Source: Harmothoe impar (taxonomy: Eukaryota > Annelida > Polychaeta > Phyllodocida > Polynoidae). From it: DNA of 64,000 nucleotides. A program made the position numbers and the translations under genes. Below, in pieces: positions 49,742 through 59,619 of the stretch. The number at the start of each line of letters is the position of its first letter. The stretch's first letter is position 1. Location: positions 60,582,842 to 60,646,841 of the forward strand of contig OX381710.1 of assembly GCA_947462335.1 (NCBI GenBank), given 5' to 3'. Below the pieces are notes generated by a model, which worked only from the letters and a program-made list of their open reading frames with translations, did no database searches and had not been told where the DNA came from.

Positions 49742-50236
49742 AACTGCAACAACAACAATGTTTGGGAATATTCACACCATGTTCTAACAATCTCGATAGT
49801 GAATCAGCATCAACATTTAATTTACCAGGAATATGAATAGCTACTAAATGACAACTATACAGAACAGTGAGCCAAAATACCCGACGCAATATGTCCATAG
49901 CTACCGGGTTTTCACTTTTCCCAGAATTAACACCCGCTACCACCTGTGTGTTATCTGTATTACACACCACTACACAGTTCCTCCAACTTGGACCCCACCG
50001 CCAAAGTGACTCAAGTAAGGATAAAGTTCTTGCACATTTATATTGACCGGTATGTCAACCCCCGGGCTGTGGCACAAATGATTATGATAATCATCCTCAC
50101 TGTCTAGGTTGTAACTCCAGGATCCTGCCAACCAGTCATTGTCTGTCATAGCACCAAAACCAGAACCTGAGGCGTCAGTATATATCTGGACCTGGTCTAC
50201 TAAACGACGACCTACCATCTTGGCCTCACCGTTAAA
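49713..50236 (-). pseudogene. RNase H of PAT-like element
   Basis: Blocks VQIYTDASGSGFGAM, INVQELYPYL, CNTDNTQVVAGV and KLNVDADSLSR supply the D-E-D-D set of an RNase H. A frameshift near 49968 splits it. A stop at 50234-50236 separates it from the RT. The end overlaps the recombinase frame. Confidence 0.8.
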
Positions 50237-51446
50237 TCAATGAGAGAAGTTCTTCCACCACTTCAAGTCCTCAAAAAACCCTCTACTCAAATTGATTCTC
50301 CTCTTGTTTGCAGAAAACCCAGAGAGTAGGCCTATTACCCTATGGGAGAAAGTCCTGCCTCCCCGAATAACTGTTGCACAATGGCCCAAGATGCCACATA
50401 GCTTTTGAAGTTGTCTACGTGTCGCCTGCCGGCGACCATAAAAAAACGCAAGCTCCTTCTTAAGTTTAGTGAGTTTATCTTCTGGCAATAATAGCTTCAT
50501 CTCAACAGTGTTTATGTCTATCCCCAGATACCGCTGCACTGTGGCTGGAGACGACACCTTCTTATATGCAATGTCAAAACCTAGTGACCTGAGTAAGGAA
50601 TGCAGGGTCAACTGTGCCTCTTGACAGGACTCATATGTGTCCCCAATCACCAAAAAATCGTCAAGGTAATTGTAACATTTAAATCCTGAAGCATTCATAA
50701 ATCTTGAGACTGCGTCTGTGAGGCTATTGAAAATGTACGGAGATGCTCTCGCCCCAAAAGAAAGAAAATTATCCTGCAGATACGTATCACAATTTCCCAC
50801 CTTCCAGCGGAGCCCTTGGAATTTCCTGTCAGAAGGCCTAATCATACAAGTCCTGTATGCAGCCGACACGTCTGTGACCCCTAGATAGCAGCCTGGGGAC
50901 AAGTTGTTGCAGATGTCGTCCATGTTACAGAACTTAAAATGTTGAAAAGTTTCTGACAACTAATTGTTAATAGAAACCCCCTCCGGCCTACTAGCATCTG
51001 TGATGGGTCGGTAGCCTCCTGACGACTTCTCTACTGCCCCCATAGCGTGAAAGCAGTGGGGCTTCCTGTCTACCACACTCAGTTTCCCACATTCTATTTC
51101 TCTCATAATAATGCTGTCCATGTAATCAAAGGCCCCTACCGACGCTGATTTATAATTCTCACAGTTATACATCTCAACTTCAGCATAAGGGTCAATAATC
51201 TTAAATCCATGCATGACTCCATCAAGAATACATAAACTGTTGATGTCCCAACTACCCTGGTATACATCACCACTGCCCCCTGACAGCATATACCGCCAAC
51301 CGGCTGGTTTGAACTGAGCTGTCACATCCCTGACTCTGTGTACCGCAGATATATCCCACAGAGGTCTGTATGAACTATAAGCCTCCAACAAACTATCCAC
51401 ACTGGAGAAGCACATCAGGTCCTCACAGTCCGTGTAACCAAAAGAC
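50237..51446 (-). pseudogene. Reverse transcriptase of PAT-like element
   Basis: Reads ...CFHAMGAVEKSSGGYRPITD, then a TAG stop at 50960-50962, then YLGVTDVSAAYRTCMI, NFLSFGARASPYIFN, KCYNYLDDFLVIGD (YLDD active site), YLGID and a thumb region. The order and wording are those of DIRS-type RT, which lacks an associated protease or DDE integrase. The stop falls between the fingers and palm blocks, so no full RT can be made. Confidence 0.85.
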
Positions 51447-52127
51447 TCAAAGTCCGTGGTCAGGTTGTACACTAGGCCTGACGCTGGTTCCACCCCCCCC
51501 CCCCTGCTGCTGCTGGTTCCTATACTGACTGTATCCCTGCTGCTGCTGGTACTGCTGCTGCTGTTGCTGGGGCTGGGACTGGTAACCAGACTGATAACCA
51601 GACTGCTGGTTACCCTGACTGCACCCACCTCTTGCCTTGTGAGAACCCCGACATATACAACACACTTGGGACTTATGGCAGGGATTATAATGGCAGGTAG
51701 TGAAGTTCCAGGACGCACATACGTCATCCGGGCACCAGATACGGGGGGCAGAATGACCCCCTCTGCCGCCACTGCTGTTGCCATGGCGATTCTGCTGACT
51801 GTTGTTGGGACCCTGCAGTAACTTCATGGCGTCAATATAAGCTTGTGTGTTCTCTATCCCAAAGTGGGTAGCATTGGCAGTGTGTTCAGCTGCAGAGAAC
51901 CCTACCTCCCCCGTCACCACTTTGGATGTGACGTCGTGCTCATACTTCACTACAGCCTTCGCCACATAAGTGGGACGCATTTCCTTGAAGGCTATATACT
52001 TGAAATGATCTAAGTAGCCAGCCGCTGAGAACCGAGCATCATTCGACTTCATGATACACTCCAGAACACTAACCATACCGTATACCAACTCCCTATATGT
52101 CATCTCGTCATATGACTTATAGGGCAA
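51447..52127 (-). pseudogene. PAT-like gag, C-terminal part
   Basis: Contains KSYDEMTYRELVYGM, a Cys/His-rich stretch with C-x4-C, C-x2-C and C..H..C spacings (residues about 136-172), and a Gln-rich tail. DIRS-type gag proteins end in such a zinc-binding region. It is offset by one frame from the upstream gag ORF, indicating a frameshift near 52130. Confidence 0.75.
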
Positions 52128-52795
52128 CTGGAAATGGACTGAACCAGTCTTGAACGTTTGCGTCGGGCTAACTCACTGTTCCAAGACAAAGCACTCATGA
52201 TACCGCCCGCCTCACCTGTTGTCGGCACTCCCCCGCCTGCGTCCCCGCCGGCCAGACCGAGCGCCTGGAGTCCCAGCCCGACGGATTCTAGGCCCGACTG
52301 GAGAGTTGAAGTAGCCAGCGCCGCCCTGTCACTCGGTGTCGCCAGACTGCCATCGGCGTAGAAAAGCTGAGGTTGACCCTGCCCGGAGGATTGAGGCTGA
52401 TGCGGTCTAGGAGCGAAGCCCGGAGGTGGAGTAGCTGCCGCCCCTGCTCCCTCCTCGGGCACGCCAGAAGTGCCGCCATGTTGGCCCGCAGCTGGTTGCT
52501 GGCCTGCTGGTGGCTGACCTACTTCCAGCTCTAGTTTCGCATTTTCCTCGTTAATTGCTGCTAATCGGTCCTCCAGCGCCTTAATCTCCATACGACGCGT
52601 GAGAATGTCCCTTTTCTCCTGGGCAAGCTTAATTTGCTGCTCCAGGGCTCCCTGGCGGAGTATGGTCGGCGACTGGGGCTCCTCCATTTTCTCCGTCTCC
52701 AGCTCTCCCTTCGTCGCCCTTGTCGCCACCCCACACTGAGGGCACGACGCTTTCCTGTGATCGTATTCAAACCCGCACTCCTTGCAGGGCTGCAT
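52100..52795 (-). pseudogene. PAT-like gag, N-terminal part
   Basis: ATG at 52795. Begins MQPCKECGFEYDHRKASCPQ with a C-x2-C ... C-x2-C zinc-ribbon pattern (Cys4, 7, 18, 21). This is followed by a charged coiled-coil segment (about residues 48-90) and a Pro/Gly/Ala-rich middle. The frame is lost at the end, where the neighbouring frame takes over. Confidence 0.7.
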
Positions 52796-52846
52796 CCTGT
52801 GCTATTGCCTGTGTTATTGCACCAATCTAATTCTTGACATAAAGCC

Positions 52847-53105
52847 AAAAATTTGATTTCTTTAAGCAAGCATAACAAGCAACCTGCTCCGACCGCGGCC
52901 GGCTACCAACAAACACAGGTATCCAAGGGGCTGGCTTGGTTGGTAACCATAGTTCCAGCATATGACACTAGGGGGTGCAACAGAGCCCCTATCCCCCAGC
53001 AAGCTTAGTTCCCACTGTCACCACACGGTGTCCTGGTGGCATGGCTGTCTGTATTTAGGAACTCCTGGATCAATACCAGGAACAAAGGGGTTTGTTCCCA
53101 TACAT
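52847..53105 (-). repeat. Split direct repeat A1 of PAT-like element
   Basis: 259 bp forming the 5' end of the element in its own orientation. It is the uninterrupted counterpart of A2 and ends at a TA tract. Confidence 0.85.
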
Positions 53106-53596
53106 ATATATATATGTATATATATACACACAATGGCAGGGGCCGACTGGTTCTCCACTCTGGACTTAGCGAGCGGGTACTGGCAGCTGGACTTCAAGGA
53201 GGGGGACCAAGCGAAGACAGCTTTCACCACTCACAGGGGGTTGTACCAATTTCGGCAGATGCCGTTTGGATTGTGCAATGCCCTGGTACCTTCGAGAGGG
53301 TGATGGAAATTGTCGTGTGGGGCTACAATGGAAGACCTGCCTGGTCTATCTAGACGACATTGTGGTATTTTCCAGGGGACTGGAACAGCACCTGGAGTGT
53401 CCTGGGACGGGACGGGGTGGCGACCGACCCGGAGAAGATCGTAGCAGTGGACCAGTGGCCGGCACCAGTTAACTTGATGGAGGTGAGGAGTTTTCTGGGA
53501 CTGGCCGGATACTATCGAGCATTCGTCCCAGACTCTGCCACAATAGCTAAACCGCTGGCGGCGCTGGCGGAGAAAGGGTGAGCGTTCCGCTGGACG

Positions 53597-53983
53597 TTGG
53601 AATGTGGGGAAGCATTCGCGGCCCAGAAGGCCAAGCTGATAGCGGCACCGATCCTGTCCTTCCAGAGGGAAGAGGGGGAGTTGGTGCTCGATACCGATGC
53701 TAGTGACACCGGGTTAGAGGTGTTGCTCTTCCAGAACTACTGTGTCACCCAAAGAGAGCTGCTGGCCATTGTGTTTGGGTTACAAAAATTCAGACGTTAT
53801 ATGGTGGGGAGGCCGGTGCTGGTCAGGACCGACCACACGTCCCACCGCTGGCTGATGGAATTAAAAAAAACGGAGGGGCAGATAGCATGGTGGCTCCAGG
53901 TCACAACATACGACCCACAGATACAACATCGGGCGGGGAAATTGCATGGGAACGCCGACGGGCTGTCACGCCGGCCTTGTTGA
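53597..53983 (+). pseudogene. Gypsy RNase H domain
   Basis: Frame with LVLDTDASDTGLEVLLFQ (first Asp), CVTQRELLAIVFGLQKFR (Glu), VLVRTDHTSHRWL (Asp) and KLHGNADGLSRRPC (final Asp). About 20 residues expected between FQN and YCVTQRE are absent, so the fold is probably incomplete. Confidence 0.8.
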
Positions 53984-54072
53984 CAGTGTGGGGGCAGGCA
54001 CCGGCACTGGCGGAACTGTTGGGCTGGGGAGATGAGGACAGGCCATGGGCCACCCAACTGGAGTGACTCCGA

Positions 54073-54535
54073 TTGGTAAACAGAGTGTTAGGGCAGTATT
54101 GGACAGCACCGTCAGGGAGACACCACTTCCAAGTAGCGGTGTCCAAAGGAAAGAGGGAGGAAGTCCTATACCAATGCCCTGGAGCACCGACAGCGGGACA
54201 CCTGGGGAGGACGAGGATGGTAAGAAGGCTACAGCAGGCCTACTACTGGCCAGACTTTTGGCGGGATGCGACCCTATGGTGCGCCCGATGCGAGCTGTGC
54301 ATAAAGCGGAATTCGCCCCCCGCCCCACAAGGCCGCCATGGGACACATACCGATGGGGTTACCGATGCAGAGGGTAGCAATAGGCATCATGGGCCCACTG
54401 CCGATGTCGGGCAGCAGGAACCGGCTTATCATGGTCGTCGGTGACTACTTCACTAAGTGGACCGAGGCCTCCCTGTTACCGAACCAGGAGGCGGACACGG
54501 TTGCCCGGGAGTTGGCACGGCAGTCTACGTAATCT
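54073..54535 (+). pseudogene. Gypsy integrase N-terminal part
   Basis: Frame with GHLGRTRMVRRLQQAYYWP and CARCELC, an HHCC zinc-binding domain. A neighbouring frame continues IGIMGPLPMSG..RLIMVVGDYFTKWTEA with the first catalytic Asp region. The frame ends at 54532, and the sequence jumps straight to pol C-terminal wording, so the rest of the DDE core is missing. Confidence 0.75.
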
Positions 54536-54711
54536 CGGCGGGGCGGACCAGCAAGACTGTGCACTTTGACGCACTCAAGATGGCCTCTGCGGGGATGGAG
54601 GGCACCGCTGAACCGGAGGAGGAGACGGTCAGAATGGCTAGGCTAGCAATGAGGTTGGAGGGATGGGAGCCATCAGGATGGTCCGCCCCCCCCCCCCCCC
54701 CCCGGGTATGA

Positions 54712-54902
54712 AGAGAGGCCACCCGGGATCCACATCCGCTGAAGAGGTGCACCGAGCGATTGGGGAAGAAGGACCAGAATCGGGGCGTGGGAACAGGGTC
54801 ACCCATACGGGGCCGGGAGGCCATAAAAGGGACGGGGCAGAGAGCTGGGGGACACAATGAGAACAGACCGCCGCAGCTCGGGGTAAGGATAGCTCCACCA
54901 CC
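54712..54902 (+). promoter_or_regulatory. Possible LTR/leader between pol end and gag start
   Basis: Lies between a Gypsy pol C-terminus and a gag-like ATG (caccATG at 54903), the place of an LTR shared by two tandem copies. A TATA-like cataaaag is at 54822. No second copy of this segment was found, so LTR identity is only inferred. A poly-C run just upstream (about 54688-54705) may carry sequencing uncertainty. Confidence 0.3.
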
Positions 54903-55190
54903 ATGTCTGACTCTGACCCCGAGGTCACTAAGAAGCACCAGCCCAAGACAACCGAATGGGTGTGCACCCATTGCCTGCAAGAGGGCCGGACAAAATATTT
55001 CACTCAAAAGAAAAGTTTAGACTGGCACATGACGTCACACGCGGACCAGACTCAGACTCTGACCCCGTACCGGACGAGAGATTGTCTGTATACTGTGATT
55101 ACGGTGACGGTGGCCGACATGCAGGAGCACCTCAAGAAAAAGCACCATAATCTCGACTCCAGCTGGTCGAAGCTTCTTGGACCTAGATGA
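54903..55190 (+). CDS. Gag-like ORF with C2H2 zinc finger
   Basis: 95-residue frame from a good ATG context (caccaccATGTC). It has a zinc finger Cys21-x2-Cys24...His42-x3-His46 and basic flanks, and a final QEHLKKKHHN that may be a second partial finger. It is followed after a stop by a highly charged coiled-coil frame (55248-55667). This is likely the 5' part of a retrotransposon gag. I cannot exclude an unrelated degenerate gene. Confidence 0.45.
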   Translation: MSDSDPEVTKKHQPKTTEWVCTHCLQEGRTKYFTQKKSLDWHMTSHADQTQTLTPYRTRDCLYTVITVTVADMQEHLKKKHHNLDSSWSKLLGPR

Positions 55191-56250
55191 CTTACAGCAG
55201 CGGGGCAGGAGGACCTAGTAGCCAGAACCGAAAAGCTGAAGAGGGAGATGGCTAAGATAGTGGAGGAAATGCAGGTACGGGAAAAGAAAAAGGAGGAGGA
55301 AAAGTTAGCAGAGGAGGCCCGACAGAAATCGGGTAGCCCGAGAGGAAGCAGAAGAGGAGAGGAGAAAACAGCAGACAGGTTAGAAAGAGACAGATTGATA
55401 GCACTAGAGCAGCAGGAGAAGGAGATTCAGGGGGTGGCAGATCGAGCCCAGATAGTGGACCAACAGGGAAGAAAAGGGGGGCACCGGAGGACGGGGGTCG
55501 CAAGTCTCCGAGAGACTAAGACCGATGGGGGGGACAACAGTGACTGTGAGAACTGGAGGATTAGTATTGCGAGGGCACGAGGAGGAGATCATCGCGCAGG
55601 TGCTGATAAACAAGAGCACCGAACCGTCCCTGACTGTAGTATTAGTGCCCAAAGGTGTGAAGACTGAGATAGCGGGGCCAAGGGGGGTGGTCACCCCCAA
55701 CACTTCAGGATCGGCACCCCTCATAGCAGTCGTCCCAGAATGTACCATTAGCCTGACAGGGGACAGGGACGACTTCATTCTTGTACCTCAGTAATCTAGC
55801 GGAGGAGACTCCGGCATCGTCCCCGTGGACACAAGGAGGAGCCAACCCAACAGCCATGCCCTGGCATGAGGGGTACGGTGGACCTAGGGGGGTGGCGCAA
55901 TTCGCCCGGACATTGATGGCCCGGGAGGGGCTGGAGGTGGACCTGCAGAGGGTGGCGGTGGTGGGAGGACACTACGGGATTAAACCCATTGCCTAACGGG
56001 GAGTTCAAGCTGGTCGAGATTTCAAGGACCCGGTGTATTCCGACCCAGCCCGAGGCATGTGGCCACTGTGGCCGGGAGCAGCGACAGGGGAGCAGCGGAG
56101 AAGGATGGTACAGAGTCAGATCCAGTCGGACCCGAGGGGTCACCGAAAGCAGGACTGTCCAGGCCGGTGACGCGAGTCCCCGACAAGCTATATCTTGGTC
56201 TGTTATAGGAACGGAGAGAGGAGCCAGCCGGGATGACCGGGTTGAGTAGA
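55190..56250 (+). pseudogene. Degenerate gag continuation
   Basis: The frame at 55248-55667 starts with a Glu/Lys-rich coiled coil (KKKEEEKLAEEARQK). The frame at 55525-55794 has EEIIAQVLINKSTEPSLTVV. The frame at 55989-56249 contains CGHCGRE. Successive frames with frameshifts suggest a decayed polyprotein. No domain is identified with confidence. Confidence 0.4.
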
Positions 56251-57124
56251 TGAGACGGGAGGCGTGGCGGAATATACAGGGGAGCAAGACGAGGTGATCG
56301 TGGGCAGACTGCGCGGAAAACCAGTTGGACTAACGTCGGGGGAAGCCAGATGCCTCTACTGTGTACATAGACAATGTCAAAACTAGCCTAAAAGACATTT
56401 ACCTTTATAAATAATTGAGCATTGGTTAATCGTTGTTCATAAAGAACTGGGGATCACTGTAAAAGGGGTGGGTAGCGTAGACTGGCACTGGAGGGAACCG
56501 CCGGGACGGTGAAGATCACTGGACTAGCGTGGGGTCGGTGCAGCACCGATGTAAACATTTGATGCACCGGTGCCGGTGCTATATAAACTGGTACCGGGGC
56601 ACCGAACGGCAGAAGGGATTCAAACCTGAAGACGACTGAATGTGATCACAAAGGACTTAGATTGTGGAGGCAGTGAGAGCTCAGGAAGAGCATCAATTAG
56701 TATGTATATATATATATTGGGGACTCGAATTAGAAAAATGACTTTGGAACTGGGGACTTGAAACTTAACTGGGGACTTGACCGAGTCCCCACTTAATTGA
56801 GACCTGTTTTGGGCAGGGAATTGTGATATCTGATAATTGGTTTCCGCAAAAGTCTGCAGTTGCAATGAAAAATCCACCACTTTTCATACTCACACACTGC
56901 CACACACAGAAGGCTGCTGAGTACCCAGTTCCAGGTGGAATTCCGGATGCTATGCCAGACATACAAATAATCAATATGGCCGCTCATGCCAGTGTTATTA
57001 CATGTATAGAAGTCAGGACAATGTAATCAGTAGCGTTGCAGAGCACCTAAACCCGTCACAAAGCATGGTCCCCAGTTATCAGCACAGATCCTGAGTCCCC
57101 GGTTCCCGGCATAAACATGTAATA
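56251..57124. other. Intron 2 DNA, possible promoter-like stretch
   Basis: A TATA-like gctatataaactggt at about 56578 lies in GC-rich sequence with repeated accggtgccggtgc. It could be another LTR remnant. A short TA tract is at 56703. Words agtcccc/ggggact recur at 56720-57110. No gene. Confidence 0.4.
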
Positions 57125-57347
57125 CCGTAAATTCCCGCGTATAACCCGCACCTCGCGTATAACCCGCACCCCGACTTTGGGAGAAGTCTATAACCCGCAA
57201 CTGGGGTCTGAAAATTGCGATTTTAGTGCTGTTCTATAGTTTCAAAAACCCTCGTATTACCCGCACCTAGACTTTGAGAATATTGTATAACCCGCACTTC
57301 TGGTTTGGTTCGCGTATAACCCGCGGGTTATACGCGGGAATTTACGG
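57125..57347. mobile_element. 223-bp MITE, CCGTAAATTCCCGCG ends
   Basis: Perfect inverted termini beginning CCGTAAATTCCCGCGTATAA, with TA on both sides (57123-57124, 57348-57349). The interior is built of cgcgtataacccgcacc repeats, partly forming a second inverted pair (ataacccgcgggttat). No coding capacity. A right-half copy is at 61217-61295. Confidence 0.88.
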
Positions 57348-57355
57348 TAGTTTGT

Positions 57356-57438
57356 ATTGACTAGGAGGAGATGAGTATAGAAGGGACAAACGGGGATAAC
57401 TGCGGTTGGGCCTGAGATGGTCGTAAATAAAGACCGGC
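57356..57438 (-). repeat. B2 of compact recombinase element
   Basis: 83 bp, identical to 57658-57740. Followed on + by CCTATTTATTAA as in the larger PAT-like element. Confidence 0.88.
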
Positions 57439-57504
57439 CTATTTATTAACAAGTAATAACGAAAGGTGTAAATGTATATTTTAGAAAAAAACAACAACAA
57501 AAAA

Positions 57505-57740
57505 CTGAGTCTGTCCTGGCACCCAGGTGGGTGGACATGAGGCACTGGCTGGGGTGAGCGGCCAGGTGGCCCAGGCAGGTGGTGAGAGTGGTGCCACCTG
57601 GCGAGTTCTTCCGTCAATACCCCAGCCAATCCTGTATAACATATATTGGATGGATCCATTGACTAGGAGGAGATGAGTATAGAAGGGACAAACGGGGATA
57701 ACTGCGGTTGGGCCTGAGATGGTCGTAAATAAAGACCGGC
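57505..57740 (-). repeat. Joined A2-B1 repeats of compact element
   Basis: A2 (57505-57657) and B1 (57658-57740) touch without a gap, reproducing the junction of element ends expected for a circular intermediate. Confidence 0.88.
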
Positions 57741-57797
57741 AACCACCGAGTCAAAAAGTCTATCCAAGTCTATTTTATAATAACCGTTAGAGGAAGC

Positions 57798-58844
57798 CTA
57801 GAAGCTGGAGGAAATTGCTTTAGCAATGGCACAGTCCGTAAGAATCCGGGTCCTCATGGGCTTGGCCAAATATATGAGGGCAGAGAGACTCGCCCAGTCC
57901 CCGGTGAACCGTATATCTTCCAGTGGGACACCGCACAGGTGCATGAACGCTGCCCCGGATCTCCTGAGCGAGTGGACACCTGCTCGCTCCGTGTCCACTC
58001 CAATGAGGCGTAAGAGTTTCTTAAGGAAGGTCAGGAGCCTCGGGTACTGTAGAGGTGCTACAGAGCCTCCAAGCCTAACCAAGAAGGCAGGTGAGTCAGG
58101 GTTCGAGGAAGGCAGGTCCAGAAAGTGAGTCTTAAGGAGGCTCACAGCACACAGCGGTGACCCATCGACCGCAGCCACCGGGATTTGATGAACACGCTGA
58201 CCGTATTGGATGGTCTTGGAGCTGGATACTGTGACCAACATTCCCCAAGGGGTGAACTTGACAGCGCTGCGACGGAGACAGTGTGTGCCTGGGTTTGCCG
58301 TAGAACCTTGCACAAGGTTGCTTTTCCTAAGTAGGGTCCTGAAGCTCACAGCTACACAGGCCCACATGGCTCTGTCATTGACATCATGAATATTTACAAA
58401 GCCAAACATGGCTAACAATTGGGACACCGAAAGGGTTACCCGAATAGGGGTTGGATCGCCAAGGATCCTCCTCAGCCCCGACATGGTACTCCGGAACATA
58501 AAGTTTCCTCGAATTGATGAAACATCATAACCATAGTGCGAATTGAGACTCAGCACCGCACTCACATAGTTATCAATAGTGGCGTATTTCACGTCCGCTG
58601 ACAAGTACACAATGTACCGACACATAACGCGCTGGGTAGTGGGGAGAACAGGTGAGTCGGTCTTCGCGCAGAAATTAATGTATCTTTTCCACTGACTACA
58701 CTTAGTCTTCCATGTCGCGACACTCCACGCGTGCGCTCGGATCTCTGCCGCCCGGGCGTCGAGCTCTACCCCGAGGCTGTTCCCCGCTGCAACAGATGAA
58801 AAGTGGTAGGTTATGTGGGGGTAACAGCACTCGTGATAGAGCAT
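57798..58844 (-). CDS. Tyrosine recombinase, apparently intact
   Basis: 348 residues from the first in-frame ATG (58844). The frame stays open upstream into repeat A1 but only from a TTG. The N-terminal SAM-like DNA-binding region (about residues 30-130: AHAWSVATWKTKCSQWKRYI, YATIDNYVSAVLSL) is followed by the catalytic domain with a full set of residues: Arg173 (FRTLLRKSN), Lys210 (SSSKTIQYGQR), His291 and Arg294 (HSLRR), Trp317 (GDWAS) and Tyr325 (ALIYLAKP). This type of enzyme joins a circular double-stranded intermediate to the genome through a covalent phosphotyrosine. It could act on its own short element and on other elements with similar ends. The start codon used in vivo is unknown. 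Confidence 0.82.
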   Translation of the reverse strand: MLYHECCYPHITYHFSSVAAGNSLGVELDARAAEIRAHAWSVATWKTKCSQWKRYINFCAKTDSPVLPTTQRVMCRYIVYLSADVKYATIDNYVSAVLSLNSHYGYDVSSIRGNFMFRSTMSGLRRILGDPTPIRVTLSVSQLLAMFGFVNIHDVNDRAMWACVAVSFRTLLRKSNLVQGSTANPGTHCLRRSAVKFTPWGMLVTVSSSKTIQYGQRVHQIPVAAVDGSPLCAVSLLKTHFLDLPSSNPDSPAFLVRLGGSVAPLQYPRLLTFLKKLLRLIGVDTERAGVHSLRRSGAAFMHLCGVPLEDIRFTGDWASLSALIYLAKPMRTRILTDCAIAKAISSSF

Positions 58845-58884
58845 CAACGACGACGTTGAGTTTGCCAGCAATGTGACTGCCGCC

Positions 58885-59037
58885 CTGAGTCTGTCCTGGC
58901 ACCCAGGTGGGTGGACATGAGGCACTGGCTGGGGTGAGCGGCCAGGTGGCCCAGGCAGGTGGTGAGAGTGGTGCCACCTGGCGAGTTCTTCCGTCAATAC
59001 CCCAGCCAATCCTGTATAACATATATTGGATGGATCC
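58885..59037 (-). repeat. A1 of compact recombinase element
   Basis: 153 bp identical to A2 at 57505-57657. The inner edge at 58885 is the deletion breakpoint that removed gag and RT. Exon 3 of the ceramidase gene starts 80 bp further on. Confidence 0.88.
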
Positions 59038-59117
59038 GTAATTTGTGTTCAATTGTAACTCAGCATTAAGAAGCTGTATCAGAATAATTGCATGGTGTTT
59101 CTTTTCGCGGTCTGCAG

Positions 59118-59202
59118 TGTTAAAGTTCCCACCTACGTGGTAAACTTGGACCTGCCCCCAGTACAGAGATGGAATGACGTAGTGAAGGGCAAGAAGGAGG
59201 AT
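59118..59202 (+). CDS. ASAH1: Acid ceramidase exon 3
   Basis: Acceptor tctgcag (to 59117), donor GTGAGT at 59203. The first base completes Ser39. The rest reads VKVPTYVVNLDLPPVQRW and on to KKED67. The NLDLPP..RW block is the recognisable start of the NAAA/acid-ceramidase fold (the beta subdomain of the alpha subunit). It ends in phase 0. The exon lies 80 bp right of the tyrosine-recombinase element at 57356-59037. Confidence 0.88.
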
Positions 59203-59619
59203 GTGAGTGGCACTGACAATGATATAGGTTGATGATTAGTATTTAACACCTGAAATCCAAAAACGGATTCTGTTACTCACACCATTTAGAATTTGGATGA
59301 GTTCACGTTACAAATGTATGTCGGCTAAGGCATGTCTCTTGATGTTACTTTGATTTTTATAGCTATCCTTGCCTCTACTTTCCCACTCCCTTCACCCACC
59401 AGAACTTACGGTTAATGTAAATCTTGGAATGTTTTGAAATTACTTGATCACTCATTATTAAAGTTGAAAAAGTTAAAAAAGTTCAAATTTATTTCAGCAG
59501 AGTAGGTCTTTAGACCTGGCATAATACCCATGCCGATACCTGCTAGTACATAGAGGTATCACTATGAAGCTCACACTGAAGGTACCGGTGTGTCCATGTT
59601 CAGAATAATCCATACACAG

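Larger units (their letters stand above)
48070..53105 (-). mobile_element. PAT/Ngaro-like tyrosine-recombinase retrotransposon
   Basis: In minus orientation the order is repeat A1 (53105-52847), gag, RT-RNase H, tyrosine recombinase, B1 (48828-48755), A2 (48754-48197, interrupted by a 289-bp insertion), spacer, B2 (48143-48070). A1=A2 and B1=B2 as direct repeats. This A1-ORFs-B1-A2-B2 layout is the 'split direct repeat' structure of PAT/Ngaro-type DIRS elements, which integrate through a circle and make no target duplication. Several stops, a frameshift and a deletion in the recombinase show that it is no longer active. It lies antisense in intron 2 of the ceramidase gene. Confidence 0.85.
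53133..54711 (+). mobile_element. Deleted Ty3/Gypsy pol fragment, sense
   Basis: A second Gypsy element, unrelated in wording to the antisense one. Visible in order: RT ([23 protein letters not shown]), YLDDIVVFS at about 53348, the thumb (VRSFLGLAGYYRAFV), RNase H, integrase zinc finger, start of the integrase core, and a pol C-terminus (TSKTVHFDALK). Several segments are missing cleanly, for example most of the region between GLEQHLE and GVATDPEKI, and nearly the whole integrase core. It begins abruptly next to the TA tract. Confidence 0.8.
57356..59037 (-). mobile_element. Compact recombinase-only PAT-like element
   Basis: In minus orientation: A1 (59037-58885), recombinase ORF, B1 (57740-57658), A2 (57657-57505), spacer, B2 (57438-57356). 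A1 and A2 are identical over 153 bp, and B1 and B2 over 83 bp. Gag, RT and most of RNase H are absent. A remnant of the RNase H end (HIAGKLNVVVDALSR, near 58870-58826) abuts A1, so a deletion joined A1 to the RNase H/recombinase boundary. At 1.68 kb it is a deletion derivative that keeps both the termini and an intact recombinase frame. Identity of the repeats implies recent formation. It starts 6 bp after the MITE's TA. Confidence 0.85.

Noticed and set aside
51456..51821. 121-residue + ORF rich in Leu/Val
   Set aside because: Antisense shadow of the poly-Gln gag tail of the PAT-like element.
57798..59009. 403-residue version of the recombinase starting in repeat A1
   Set aside because: The upstream start is TTG. 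The first in-frame ATG is at 58844, so the 348-residue form is reported.
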